A stretch of 64,000 nucleotides of DNA from Rotaria macrura (Eukaryota > Rotifera > Eurotatoria > Philodinida > Philodinidae), in NCBI GenBank assembly GCA_900239685.1, contig OENT01000130.1, positions 124,001 to 188,000 of the forward strand, written 5' to 3'. A program made the translations under genes and the position numbers. Below are positions 24,606 through 38,700 of this stretch, piece by piece; position 1 is the first letter of the stretch, and each line of letters begins with the position of its first letter. The notes under the pieces were generated by a model. The model made no database searches, had not been told where the DNA came from, and was given only the letters and a program-made list of their open reading frames with translations.

Positions 24606-27600
24606 TCTTTGTACTACAACAGTAATACACTTTTAGATTCTCATTATCGTATGTTGAAATAACTCATTTTTAAAAAGTTCACAAATATACAGTGGTAGCG
24701 AGAACTTCTAATTTTAGGCCAAGCATATCAGATCATGCATCACTAGTTACTTCTTCGACAATTACATAAATATGATAGTCTCATGTATTTAATTCATTTT
24801 TATAGTTCTCATATAATGACCGTAACAGTCTTCGATGTATCTATTGCAACGAGAAGATTGTAGTTGGATTGTTATGTTTCACAAAGATACATGAAGTAGC
24901 ATTCGATATCGGATTGCAAATAGGCAACAGAATAAATGAGCAGCTAATATCAAAAGTGAAGTCTCGATAAAAGAATATTGAATGCTATATCATTAACATA
25001 CAGATAAGTCCATTATTTCGGAAACATAAATTGATAGTTCAATAATCAATCATTTATATGAGAAATTCTATAAAATTATTGAAAAAAAAATCGAGTTGAA
25101 TGTGAAATATTGTCCTAAAACAAAGATCGAGCTCATTTGATTTCACTGGGATATTGTTCAACACTGGACGATGCTTTTTGTCATATGTGACTTCGAAGAG
25201 AGGAGCCATCATCAATTAGTTACAAAAGAAATATAATGATATACTTGAATGTTTAATTCAACGTATAGCAAGCACTTAATCATGTGATTTTCTACCAGGT
25301 TATTGCGAACTTGCCAGTATTAGTCAAATCATTCATCATCACAAAAGCAAACAATCTTTTCAACTTATATTTTTCTCTCTTATGTTGTCTTAATTTCTAT
25401 ACAATATTCTTTGTAAAATTTTCAAAAAGCAACTTTCGTAATTTTACTATATGCGTACTGTTACTAACATGCCGTAAATTTGAAATTATTCAGCAGATTT
25501 GTCAGTAATATTCCATCAACTAAATGTGTTTTAATATTACACCATAACTTTGTTCCTTGAAACATATCGACAGTTATGCAGTTAATGTCTTAAAAGTACT
25601 ATCGACACGAATTGAATCGATTGTGGTAGGATAGTACAGTCGTGTTGTACTGTTTATTTTGAAGAAAATATGCCAATACAACTAGAGTAGATTTTCATTG
25701 TCCAATCTCTTTGTTTTGCCTTAGATTTTATTGAACGTGTCTATTATTCCCTGAGCTTTATCTTCTATTATAGCATGTGAAAGACATGTTTATTTAGAGC
25801 ACTCGACTACAAAATTTTGTCTCATGTCATTTTGTAATTAGGTTTTTTTTCTTTGCACAAATGTCCTTTAGTTGTTTTAGACTATTTGTCATTATATGCA
25901 ATAACTTATTTTAATACTGATAACAACGGAAACCGATGAAACGATTCAACTAACATGCTTTTTTCTAATTAAAATATCTGCCTACGTCGAATTAAGTTTC
26001 CGACTGAACGATAAATAGGTTTAATTAACGTACGAACTGCCTATAGCAATTTACAAAAGCAAGGCAGATTTAATCAAGAACGAGGATCTTATAAGTGTTT
26101 ATAATGATCTGTAGCATGAGTCAAATTACTCTTTTTAGCGTTTTTGTTTTAGGAAATACTTTCGAAAAGATATATAGCCGTTACTACAAATGTAAATATC
26201 TGGTTTCGCATAAAGATATGATTAATGATTGATGATATCATCAATCGAACTGAAAAGAATGTCCCAACGGGCTAAATTGGCAAATATAATCAAATAATTA
26301 CTTCAGTTTAAGATATAAAACATATGATGCCGAAGCAGATGTGAAGATATCTTGCATACATCTGAGAAACGGCCCAATTTTTCGAGTAACATATTTCAAG
26401 TATGTTTCTAAACTGAACTAGTCGCAAAAAAAAACTTAAGACAAATGTGAAGTGCCAAGAATGGATTCAAATCAAAGGCAGTGATTCGATATGATTCTAA
26501 TATGAAAGTAGCCCTTGATTTTATTTTTTCTATCTAAAGAAGTATGTACATTTCAAATTTTGTTGACTTCGCATCAAGCAGTGTATGTAACATATCTGTC
26601 TAATTAAGGAGTGATAGTTATTTCTAAATTTAAATAGACCATTATAGTGAATTATGAAAATATACATGTCAATTAAATCTGTTTTAGTAGCATCTGGATC
26701 AAGGCTTCTTACTCATATTGTTATACATTAGCACAGAGTGTACAATGATTAGGGATTAGTTAACCGTCAACATACTTCTAACATCTCTATATTTGGCTTC
26801 TTTTTTTTCAAGTATGAATTCTATTGATCTAAATGGAACACTGTAATACGTAGGCTGTTAATTTATTTCGTGTTCAACTTACGAGAGTTCACCACACACA
26901 CTGAATTCTATTTTATTTGGTTTTATACTTTTTAGTTCAAATTTTCATTCTTAGTGACACGTGAAAATTGTTAATAAGCACCCTTAATCGACACACGATA
27001 GGCAGAGTCTACCACCAAATCTAACTTAGTCGCTAGGATCTCGATCAGTTCTGATTTAATTCCAAATATTTCTTGCAACAATATGAAAATTAAAATACAA
27101 TGGCTTGCTTTTTTTTTCTCATAAAGATAAAATATAAAAATTAGAATGACTGCCGCATCAACAGATGGCACAGGCTAAACAAGATGTACAGTCAGTGTCT
27201 AACTAACGAGTTAACCTTTTCGATGTTCTTCAATCTCATTCGGATGTGTTATTCACCATGTTCATGATGAATAATGTGGCTTCCACTACACTGAAGACGA
27301 ATGTCATATTCTAAGAAAAACCAGAAAAGTCTTTACGTAATGACTAAACCAAGTCATGTTAATCATAGACAAAACATGTTTCAGTGCATTTTCTGTTAGA
27401 ACCAGACTCCATTTAATCTTCTTGTGGCATTATTGTATATTCATATAGATTGAATGACAGAAATATAGCCTACCATTTAAATTCCATTACATAGTGAAAC
27501 TTAGTGTTTTTTGTGTACTTGTTGCCCTTATATTTTTAAAGATTGAACATAACATACGTATTGGGTTTACACATCGCAGATGTTTTGAATGTCTGAATGA

Positions 27601-28825
27601 CACCACCTTTTATTTAGCATGGAAAAATGAATCCTCTCGCTTTCTTCTTAATTTAATAATGTCACCGCCATTGATAAGTTATGTTAATGTTCTTGTAATT
27701 AAAAAAGCAGCTGATAATGACTTCTGTAATAAATTCAAGCATTATTTTTCTGATCAAGTACTTCAGAGACATCATCATATTATTAGCATAGTTTATCTTT
27801 TGTCACGTTTGTCTTGTATACAAATATCAATTGTCTTCATCTTCTTTCATCGATTAAAACAAGTACGGATTTGGATACGAATCTCAATATCGTTCATGTG
27901 CATTAAAAACCATTTCATATTTTAAATTAAAGTCTAACAAAATTCTTTGTTTGCTTATGCATCCCTGTAATACTTTGGTTTCCGGCTTGTTGAAATTATC
28001 GAAGGATCGGCTAACATTCTAGCATCGAGCGTATCCACTAAGGTCAATTAAATTGTTCAAATATTCCCGACTAATTTGTTCAAATAAGCTACATTCAATA
28101 GTTAAAATCATAAAATGAATGAGATCAATCCATAATGTGATAATTCAAGATGTGCGTTTTTTATAATACACACCATAGGCTTTTATTCGGCACTATGGCA
28201 CGTTTGCTCTATTGATGAAAAACAGTTACTTGCTTGTATTAATACTTCGTTCAATACTTCATCAGTAGGGTCAAAAGAGCGTTATTAGATTCTACTAAAT
28301 TATTTTCTGAAAGTACATGGCAAACTATAGGGTAATGCGAATTTCTTTTTTTTTAATTAAGCTTTCTGATTTTCGAGTTAAAGTGTACTCATATGCTTAG
28401 AGCATCAATTTCTAAGACTTTTCCCATGCATTGAACTGACTTTTCAAGATTTTTAATTAACAATTAACATCAATCAAAAGACAAGTACAAGTAAAATAAA
28501 AAGAATGAGAAACGACAAACAATTATAGGTTACAAAAATGTTCTTATTTTGTTTCTTCTCCGAGACACTTTGAAGAGTCTCTCGTGCAAAATGCCAGGTT
28601 GTAGAGCTCAAATTGTTATCGCACTCGTCCCTTTTATCTTACGACGATTCAGAAATTCATCGTGTCTAGATTTTTTAATTGAATTTTTTTCCGGAAGAAG
28701 CATGCTACATCGTCGTGACCAATTAAATCTTATGCAGATACGCATAAATCAGGTAGTTATAATGTCTTCTTCTTTCAGAATCTTGTAGTTTCATTTAACA
28801 ACAAGCGAGCTAAGTACCAGAATAA
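24606..28825. other. Intergenic between the GPCR paralogues
   Basis: AT-rich DNA with no supported gene. The largest open frame (27494-27925, plus) starts with GTG, has only hydrophobic and basic character and no domain. A frame at 28549-28788 starts with TTG and ends just before GPCR copy 2. No extra receptor copy or fragment is evident between the two genes. Confidence 0.45.
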
Positions 28826-29795
28826 ATGATGACTTCACTGGCGATCATCAATCAAAAAATTACGATTTCTCTTGGCCTATTCTACTTCGTTTTGGGATCG
28901 ATTGGAAGTGTTATGCAGATATTTATTCTAACAACAGTGACGTATTATAGAAAGACCCCGTGTACATTCTATTTTATTATTGCCAGTATACACGATTGTG
29001 GCCTACATTTAACTGTTCTTGGTCCACTTGTCATTTCTTCATTCTTGAACGTAGACATGACGCGAATTTCTGTTGTTTGGTGTAAACTTCGTTATTTTTT
29101 TGCCGCAGGTTTTTCTGCCATTCCATTGACTTGTGCATGTTTGGCTACGATCGATCAGTTTTTCATGACTTCGCGCAATGTTCGATTTCTTCGATGGAGT
29201 AATATTAAAAATGCACATCGAGCTTCGATGTGCATCGTTATCATTTGGTGGCTCCATGGTACTCTTTGGTTATACTATCAGGAGATGTCACCAGTTACAG
29301 GCACTTGCATTTATAGCAATAATCTCATTTTTGCCTATGGAATATTTTTCATCTTTGCTATTCTATGTGGTATGCATATCTCTATTATGATGACGTTTGG
29401 AATTTTAGCTTATCGAAATATAAGAGGTACAACTATAATCTCACGTGAGCGTGCAGATCGACAATTGACAGTAATTGTTTTCCTGCAAATACTTCTGACT
29501 TTGATTGGCCTCAGTCCATACGGTATTCATGCTACTTATACAATTATCACAATGAAAATAAAGAAGAGTGCTGAGCGTATAGCCATAGAAGCTGTGATTG
29601 GTAATACTGCTTATCTTTTTGGTGAAATCACTTATTTGGTAATTATTTTGCAAAACTAGTGTGATCAATGAAAATTTTTAATATGTTTAGGGACGGTTTT
29701 ATATGTTCATGCTTGCATCACATCGTTTTCGTCGAATTGTGAAGGATAAGTTTCTATGGTGGAAACGTTTGCGACGCACTGCTCCTATGGTATGA
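28826..29795 (+). CDS. Rhodopsin-like 7TM G protein-coupled receptor, copy 2
   Basis: Exons 28826-29638 and 29691-29795 are joined in phase 0 across a 52-nt GT-AG intron and encode about 305 residues. It is a close paralogue of the receptor at 21.9 kb: same intron position, phase and length, same 35-codon last exon, and large blocks of near-identical DNA. It keeps the ECL1 VWCK Cys, the ECL2 Cys (VTGTC), the ATIDQFF helix-3 end and the GRFY...SHRFR tail. The copies differ most in helix 2 with ECL1, in the start of helix 3 and in helix 5 (for example SNNLIFAYGIFFIF here), where ligand contacts often lie. AATAAA follows 135 nt after the stop. The gene appears intact; ligand and cell type are unknown. 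Confidence 0.88.
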
Positions 29796-29930
29796 TATAC
29801 TATCTTCTCATTTGTCTGCTAATCAATGTTCTTTTTCTTATTTGCTTCGATGAGAAATCGAGAGTATCAGTGCAGTATCACTGAAATCATTGATGATTTT
29901 GTAGGACTAACAATTATTTCAATAAATATT

Positions 29931-29936
29931 AATTGA
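29931..29936 (+). terminator. Poly(A) signal of GPCR copy 2
   Basis: AATAAA 135 nt after the TGA stop, in T-rich context. Confidence 0.45.
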
Positions 29937-32900
29937 TGTCGTGAAGATGACGCTGTATTAGCTACGTATTGGTATTATATTAATGCCTTAGCACCATTGA
30001 GTTTCGAGGCTTGTTACAACTTCCATGAATTTATCGGTGACTCTTGTTCTCATTGATGATGTGTTAGATGCAACCCATGATGAAAGATTCGAGCGTTTTC
30101 TTTGCACAAAGCATACTGTTGATAGCAAATCTATTTGATGATATATCTCTTGTATTTTTTTATGCTTTTCTCTCCGTATTCTCGCTCCATAAGCTAATCA
30201 ACAATAACAAACAAGGACATTTGTCGAAAATTCGCAATCAAAGTAATCGTCAGCTCTACTTGCGGATATACTGCAATTTACTGCTAAAAGTTCTGTCAAC
30301 GATTATTGTTGCAAACTGCTTCGTCAAAAACATTCTTCGACATCAACGAGTTTCCGACATTAAATATCTTAAAAATTGAACCTCCCAACTCTGCATCCGC
30401 AATGCTGATCACGTTAGAAAAAATCGAACTGAGCATCGGTAAGATACATGAGTCGCAAAATCATTGCAAGAACATTGAAACCTGGTATCAACCACAAAGG
30501 AGAATCCACATCATCAAGAGATAAGTAAATCAGAAGTTTTTGAGATTCAATTCAATTAAACTCAAGTGAAAAATAAAATAACTGTACTTTTTGATATAGC
30601 CGCTTTCTATTTGAAGTACACGAAAGCATTTCATTTCATTTGTCTCTATTCTTGTAACTAATTTTAATTAACAAGAATTAGGCGCATGAATAACGTAAAA
30701 ATTTCATGTTGTTAACTTTACATGAGACTCTATTCGAATGTCAGTTACAAGCTAAGTCAGTATAAATTCAACCTGATCATCTCTAACATCATCGAATATA
30801 TGATCAAAAACTGAACCTACTGACTTTCGTACAATCGATTCTAGTCGGAAAGTTGTCAATATTCATAGAGAATAGAATATATTTCTATGCCATCATGGAC
30901 TTAACGCAAGCTATATAGGACACGATGTGAGTGTGAGATGTGATGTGATGGTACGTCCAACTTTAACAAGATAACTAAATATCTTCCTCTCTCTTTCTCT
31001 TATGGCTATTAATAAAAAATTGAACCAAGTCTGAAATCGAATAAAAAGTACGGTTTTCTCTTTACGTTAAATAGATTTTGGTAAAAACCAACTTGGATTC
31101 CACTTCGTTGCTTCCTGGACTTCTTTCTGTGACTTAGTTTTTTATCCTGACTACTTATTCGATTGGAAAATGCCGTTTTTACTCTATCTTTACATTGTAA
31201 AAGATCTATGGAAGTCAGGAAAATGAGAAACGTTTTTTCACCGTTAACGTATTCCTTGCAGAAACTAAAATTTTTTTCTTTGAGACTTTCTATTCAAAGA
31301 AAGGTTGGAGAACATTTTTTATGGAGAGTCCATCAACTAAGACAAGCTTGATCATATCAATTCAGTTCTTCAGAGTAGTCTTTGGCTACTATCCTAACAT
31401 ATCACTACTCTTGTTTCAGATGGCCCTTCAGCTGATTCTAATTTAGTGACGAATGAAAGAGAAGAGAGTTATTAGATACAACAAAGAATATAAAAGTATA
31501 CACTGAATTCTATTTATAATCATAATCATTATTGAACGAGAAAATAAAACGATTAATTGAGATCGAGACAAAATATTTATAACCATATATACATGCGATG
31601 ATGACAGTCATCTGGATTGTACGATCTCTATCGTGTGAAAGCGATGGTTCTACCGATAATCAACTTGAAACTGGTGCTTGCAGTTGTCGAACAATAGTCG
31701 ATACCATCGGCGATAAAATTACCAATGCATTTTGTGTATAAAGCTCTAGATTACTGATAGTTGTGATAACATGGAATAAAGATGCACTATGCCAACAAAA
31801 TATGGTTATTATGAGCAGCAGGATGATCAAGACGTATGAGGGTCACCATCGAAAAACGACGTTATGTGAACATTTATTTTTCTATAACTAATAGATAATA
31901 GGTATAGACAGTGAAAGAATTCCAAATATGCGAAGATTGATAGTCGCTTGAAAAACCAACGAACTCACATCCATTCTATTTCACAGAACGAGAGTGTGAG
32001 TGTAGATATTTGTAACAAAGAAGGCAAACTCACACCCTATGCATACCAAAAGTTTCGTTTGAGCAACTCTGATAATTTTTATTAAACACTGAACAGGAAT
32101 GAAAACTGTTCAATCTATATTCGGAAAAAAACCAGCTCGGCCATTTCTATTGTCATGAATCATAAGAATGCACACAAATGATTAATAAACTAAAAACCTT
32201 CATCGACTTCAACTACGCTTAATACGGATCTGATCGTACCACAGGTTTTGAACTAGATCATAATTCTAGCAAAACGTTTAATTGTTTCGAAAGAAAATTT
32301 TTATCAGCCCTTTAGATGCAAAAACGAACGAAACTACGCATCCTTATGTGAATCATTAGAGTCAAGTCTGCTGTAACAAAAGGCCTATGTTCAATATATT
32401 TTTGTATACTATCTAGAAGAACTCAGTAACAGTATAGTATATAGGACGGTTGAGATCGAAATCAATTCTCAGCTCTCTTATTATTGCTTTAGTGCGAAAA
32501 ATAAAATTTTAGACATATAGTCTTGTAAAATTATCTGGGTTCAGTGATTGTAAGAATTTCAAAAACTCACCAAAATTTTATCAAGCTATAAATGATTTCC
32601 ATTGGTTTTCAAGTCAAAACCATTTTTGAGATGTATAAATAGATCCATTGAAACTCAATTAAGTAGAACAAAAAATTAATTGTTACCAGGTTATCAACTA
32701 CTCCAATTCAATGAAGAAGACATACCAGTTTATGATAATTTTCGAAAATTGTAGCACTTAAGAATGCATGATAAAGTACGAGCATCTAGTTGAAGTTATC
32801 TTAATACGAGGATATTCGAATACCAAGATGCCATCAAAAGAACTCTAGCTGGTTTATCTTATATATCAAAAAAATCAAAATAAATCTATTGATATTTGTC

Positions 32901-35308
32901 TGTATTTCTTTCATTGATCATACATCAGAATTTTCTCCTTCGATGAATTCGAAATATTCAAAATTCCATCGACACATTCTTTCACCCATCTGGTTTAAAT
33001 TCATCATAACTCGGTTATTACTAGTTCTCTGTACGGATATTGTTAAACCTCCGCAAATTCAGTACAAAGTTGTAGAATCCATCTTCATCAATGGCTGGAT
33101 CAAAAACCTAATTTCCTTGCTTGATAAAAATAGAAATTCGATCGATTTCAGAGTTCTACTAGCATTTTGAATCCATCAAAATGATTCAGTATTAATTATT
33201 ATAAATTCGAACGATTCGTCTATGAGATTGTCTGATCGTTGTCAACATAGAAACACGTTTACTTTTGGTTGAACAAATCTTGTATCAGACTATTTTTGTA
33301 AAATTAGATCAACACCCACACACATTCAACTGCCACACACAAATAGACAGACAGTCGCTCGGCCTTTGAATATTGTTAAAAGAATAAAAAACTATGGCAC
33401 ACTCAAATTTTCGATCGTATTGATGATACTAAAGAATCAGAAACGATAAACGACACAAAATTCAAATTGCTTCAACGCATCATTCTATTTATTTAATCGA
33501 CAACGGCTGATTCAAAGGAATTTCATTCTTTGATAGATTCAAATTTCCTTTGAATGACTCGAAACTCATTTGAAGCATAAATATCTAATGTATTTTTTTC
33601 AAAAAAAAGACAACGAACAAAGTCTGGCAAACATGTTCTCGTCGGAAAAGAACAAAATAAAACGTCTTATGAATCATCGTTTATTAGGAATAGAGCGAAA
33701 TGAATTTGAAAAAAGAATAACCATTGAATGGATTTCCAGATAGTGCAAGGACATTGCAAAAGCTAGGTGTCTGTATTTTTCTTGCTTATTTACTCTTACC
33801 ATGTACCGCCATTATATTTTGTTATAAATAACGGGAAAGAAAAACATTGCACCATCTTTAGATTTACTCAATTCGAATAGGACATCGATCAGAAAGTGAG
33901 AGACGAGCCGTGATTAGTGATTAACCACAACTTTAATGTTATGAGCCTGAAGCATTATATTCGGTCGAGTAGGATCATGATCGTTGACTAAGTCAACACT
34001 CGCCTATTGTTTTTATCTACTTAAATCTGGCAATAGATTCCATTTTTCTAAACTGGTAATTGGTGCAAGATGTTGATGACTTTTGGACATGATATCTTTT
34101 AAGTAGACCAAGAAAATATTAAAAAATTACACATACGAAGCTAGAAAAATTTTATATTTTTCGATTGAATCTACAAGGTTATCTGTCTGCTAACGGATTT
34201 TTCTCATGAACCGGTCAAATTCGATTCCAAAAATTATAAATAAAAGAATACGCTTCGAGTTACAGTAATTTATTCATATACATGGTTTAATCTCAACAAA
34301 ATGTCTCACTGGTTGTCGTCTCTCTAAATCTGAAATAATAGTTTCACGTAGAATTCATTTATGTACGAACGGCATGTTATACGTTACATTTTTTCGATTG
34401 AAACTCGTCGTCTAAACCTGAATTAAAAGACTGTCGAAGATTAGTGGAGTGTGTAGTTTTAATAATTTAACTCCTGATGAGTATATATATCTACTGAAAA
34501 ATTATAAAAAAAAACTTTTTCTCATCTTCAAAATGATTTAATAAGCAAGCATTTTAAAAGCGTTACTCAATATATGTACAAAGATTTTCGAAATGATATT
34601 TACATAACCTTAGACGAATAAAACCATCGGAAAGAAGCTTTCATGCAAACGTTTTTGTCTGATTCAATGTAGTTTTGTTTTTGAATCATTCAAGTCAATC
34701 AGCAACATATTTCACGAGTTGAAATCAATCTGTTTAAGAAACCAATGTTTTCGAGAGATAAAAATTATTAACTTAATTCTAAATTGATGCCATTTTTTTA
34801 TCAATGTCAAGTAAGAAAGGAAATATTGTTTTTTTTTTCTTTGCAGTAAATGCATTGGTGTGAATGTATTCTATTCGAAAGAAAAACGAAAGTCATAGTC
34901 ACACGCACAAATGAGAGTGCAACAATCTGAGTACGTTTTGTAGTTTAGATATGTGAACAATTTCTCTAAAGAATTCAAACTATAGTAAAACGTATTCGAT
35001 ATGTTGAGTATGTGAATTCAATGAATGTATTGATCGATGTCTACATCTTGAATCTCTTGCAAATAATTATATTCTCTAGAAATAGAAGTGTTAAACAAGA
35101 CACAACAATGTATCACTATCGCTTGCAATAATTCACTATATTTCATGGTCCATAGTTCTATTCATTTACGTTTTAAAATAATTCATTGGTACATAATACG
35201 TTGATAATGAAAAAAAAATGTTTTGGTGATTTCGGGAATGCGCAGGGAACGGATAAACAGATTTCTGTTATATAAGCAATGTCAGAGAGGATAAAAAACG
35301 TCTTTTTT
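29937..35308. other. Long non-coding stretch
   Basis: Over 5 kb of AT-rich DNA without a supported gene. At 30068-30524 two overlapping plus frames of 103 and 72 codons are open; the second has balanced codon use but neither has a known domain. Other frames (31163, 32889) start with TTG and look like chance. No transposon ends or tandem repeats were found. Confidence 0.45.
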
Positions 35309-35707
35309 TCATTTTGCTGACGTTGTGGTTTCACCAGCTTCGTCTTCTCCGTTGTCAGCTGAATTAGAGTCTACACCTGTAGAATCATCACTGCTATCTG
35401 ATGAACTTGATGAAGAGTCGCTATCTCCCGAGAAGCCGTCTGATGAACTTGATGAAGAGTCGCTATCTCCCGAGGAGCTGTCTGATGAACTTGAAGAAGA
35501 GTCATCATCTCCTGCAGAGGTATCTTGTTCTGAAAGTTCAGAATCTCCATTGTCACCGGTTGCCTCTGTTACACCTGGATTGTTAGATAGTTCAGCAGTA
35601 ATTCCATTTCCGCTACCAACACCTTGACCATTGTCGGCTCTAATAATAGTAACCAGAATGCACACAACGGCAAAAACGAAAATAATTGATTGACGCATGT
35701 TTTGCAT
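35309..35707 (-). CDS. Secreted acidic Ser/Asp-repeat protein
   Basis: A single minus-strand exon encodes 132 residues. Residues 1-24 are a signal peptide (hydrophobic FVFAVVCILVTIIRA). The rest is very acidic and Ser-rich, with blocks such as GDSDSSSSSSD repeated in tandem. The repeat is a 14-residue (42-bp) unit present about three times. Proteins of this composition (phosphophoryn-like, SIBLING-like) are usually heavily phosphorylated and bind calcium or mineral, but the composition is easily convergent, so function is unknown. A TATATAAAG box lies about 40 bp before the ATG, supporting a real promoter. A second Met at residue 4 could also start translation. Antisense frames over this region are shadows of the repeat. 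Confidence 0.75.
   Translation of the reverse strand: MQNMRQSIIFVFAVVCILVTIIRADNGQGVGSGNGITAELSNNPGVTEATGDNGDSELSEQDTSAGDDDSSSSSSDSSSGDSDSSSSSSDGFSGDSDSSSSSSDSSDDSTGVDSNSADNGEDEAGETTTSAK
35397..35522. repeat. 42-bp tandem repeat inside the Ser/Asp gene
   Basis: Three units starting at 35397, 35439 and 35481. The first two share a 36-bp identical core beginning TCTGATGAACTTGATGAAGA; the third has diverged. The 42-bp period keeps the reading frame and encodes 14 residues. Confidence 0.85.
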
Positions 35708-35746
35708 GAATCTTGTTTCAATAAAAACTAAGCATAAATTTACTCA

Positions 35747-35755
35747 CTTTATATA
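35747..35755 (-). promoter_or_regulatory. TATA box of the Ser/Asp-repeat gene
   Basis: On the minus strand this reads TATATAAAG, about 40 bp upstream of the ATG at 35707. It predicts a 5' UTR of only about 10-15 nt. Confidence 0.6.
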
Positions 35756-38700
35756 GCTATAGTTTTTAATGCAATCGTAGATGAATCCATTAAAAAACAA
35801 AAGACCAACTGTGACATTTGCTGTATTGTAATATCTAGTAACACGTTTCGAGATGTACTTTACCTCAACCCATTAAGATGCCTTTTTATATTGTACTTGA
35901 AACAAGTAAACATAATTATATGGTGTTAATTCTGATGTTGGGTTTAATGAAAATCTAGGTTTTTACATTTGACTGGCCACTAAATTGAAGTCCTCTATAT
36001 GAGTCTGTAAAGAATTCTTTAGTGGATTAGATACATCGTTTTCTTCAATCGTCATGTATGATGATTACGACATAATTATATTTTGCAGATAAATAACTGT
36101 ATATGTCTGTATGTTTTTCTTTTGAATTACATGAATAAGAAAAATCTTTCGAGAGAGAGTTTTTACTGCAAACACACGATCCTTGTTATTATTTCTAGAT
36201 TCCTATTTTTCTAAACGGTTAGTCAAGTGTATTTTTATACAAAATAAAATTTCAGATATTCGTCTAAATTCAATCATCTTCTTTGAATTTAGGACCTAGC
36301 TTCTTTACTGTACATGAACAGAACTATTTGTTTGCGTTGTTGTTTTATTTTCAGTTCAAATTTCTTATAGAAATATGAAAAGCAAGTGAAAAATTTGTAT
36401 TTTAAGCCTAGATTTGTCTGAATCTTTAGATAGAAAAGAATCTCCATGAATTGATTCTAACATTAAAAAAAAATGGTCGAATCTGGAAAAAATAGATACC
36501 CGAATATCGATTAGTATTCGACTTTAACTGCAGCTGATGCCAAGAAGAGAATAAAGAATCAAAGTAGTAATGAGTTGAAATGTGGCGTTTTTTCTATTAT
36601 CTGCATCTTTAATAGCCAATGAACTTGCCTACGAAATATCTTTGTATCAAAACAGCCATCAAAAGTGCATTCGGGTGAAATAGAATTAGAGCAACATCAA
36701 AAATTCAATTCAAGGTTATATATTTTTTTGAAACAATTGTTAATTTCTGAATCAGTAATATAAGATCGTTTTCTCATTATAAGATTATGTTCGATAGTCA
36801 CATTTGTGAGTGTTGGTTAGTATTCCAATAAAGACTAGCTTGTCTTTTACAACTATACACTGAAACCCTCAGTCAAATGGAGTACGACTAAAGTATCATT
36901 CGATTAAAAGCAATATAACTCACAGATACAGACGTGGAAATAAATGTGACCTTGAATAGTTACGGTCGAGGATGTCAATACAACTCTTATTCTATCGATC
37001 TCATACACCCTCACGATTAGATACTAAAACATAAGTTCAACTCGTCTCGTCTTGTTTACTTGTTCTCATATTATAATTGAAATTAAAACAAAAATATTCC
37101 ACACTTTTTCTTTATATTTCCAACGAAAGGCACAGAATAGCGGTACAATTCTTTTCTAAAAATACGACATAATCCCCATCGATAAAATACTTCTCATTTA
37201 TTAGGTAATATCCCAGGTAGAGTAATTGATTTTCTTGCAGTAAAATGCATATCGGAAATCTGAACAGATTCTTGTTTTGCAGAAGAAAGCTACTTAATAA
37301 ATGAAGAAACTTATAGTATATGAATGAAAACAAGTACAAATGATAGATGATACTTATGACGATGGGGTCATTCGTCCTAGAAAATACCCATCACTGTTTA
37401 CTTCTTTTGTCTCTGTAGACAGATCTTGCTATTCCTCAAGAAAATGTGCTTGTCCAGCAAAATTTTCTGTTTTCTTTAGAGGCACAAGAATATTGGCATT
37501 GACACTATACTTGATGAATATCTTCATTCATAAATCTGTATTGTATATATTTGCATGCTGATGATGTGAAAGAAATGTATGAATCTTTAGGTTTCGGTAA
37601 CAAACTAAGACTAAATCAATCGGAGTGAAATGGTACAATATTATTTATCTGTGACAAATGACTTAGAACGAAACGAAAGCAACGTTTATCATCCTTTATT
37701 TATTATTATTCATCATTGCATTGACGACAACGTTTGATTTTCAATGTGTACAAAGTAATGCAAAATTTTAATTAAGTATTCATTTGTTTTAAGTTATTAT
37801 GCATTAGAAATCGAAAATCAATGTGAATTTTCTGCATACGATGATCTTACAGTGTAGAGTCATCGAGTATTGCACAAACTAAATTTAAGATATACGTATT
37901 ACTAGATAAAACAGATAACTATGCAGATATTCAATTATGTCATACATGTTTGAAGCAAAGCAATTTCGTTGAGCTCAACATTTTGCTGTGTTCCTTGAAG
38001 ACAAACAAACATAGCCAAGCGTCTATAAAACTTTACAGCGAAATATCAGTTAGATTATTTTAAACTTATATTGCATTGTCAAGAAAGTCGAAATGAAATG
38101 ATTTCAATTGTTTCATTATATTTGTAATGAAATGTTGCATTTATTTTAAAGACAATCAAATTTAAGAAATCGAACATTATGCCGGAAGTGACTCCTTGCA
38201 TTCTCCACAAACAAGACCATTCAGATCTCTGTGACCTTTCAACATACTTCTCTAATTTCTATCGCAGAGGGAAACAAGCAATCTCAATCAGAATTTCGTC
38301 ATAATTCAAGTTTTTTTTTGGAAACAGAGTAAAAATCTATTGGAAGAAAATGGATATGTCGACACGTGACATATTTGGTACACATGATGCCTACGAGCTC
38401 GAACTTGAGCATAGGTGCAAAGTAATAAAATGATACGACTTTTTGCTTACTTTTTTTCCTCAGATTTTCATTTTCTTATTCATACAATACATCGCATAAA
38501 AAAGCAAGGTCATTACATAGGAAATCAAAAGTTGTTTATTGAATTGTAGTGTTCATAACATGAGAATACATAGTAATCATATGTCATTGATTGATCTGAA
38601 TGAGAGGAGTGTACATGTATATATTGATATTTACTATCGAATTCACTCTGTAATTCTATATTCGTTTGGATTATTATTATCTCTGAGCTCGATTACTTTT

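Noticed and set aside
27494..27925. 143-codon plus frame between the GPCR paralogues
   Set aside because: Starts with GTG, no domain, only hydrophobic/basic runs typical of AT-rich chance frames, no splice or promoter support.
30009..30032. Short stretch vaguely like a spliced-leader exon (GGCTTGTTACAACTT)
   Set aside because: Resemblance rests on memory of the bdelloid leader, no donor site follows, and no snRNA-like structure is evident.
35325..35627. 100-codon plus frame rich in Ser/Glu/Leu
   Set aside because: It is the antisense shadow of the Ser/Asp repeat gene, whose signal peptide and TATA box lie on the minus strand.
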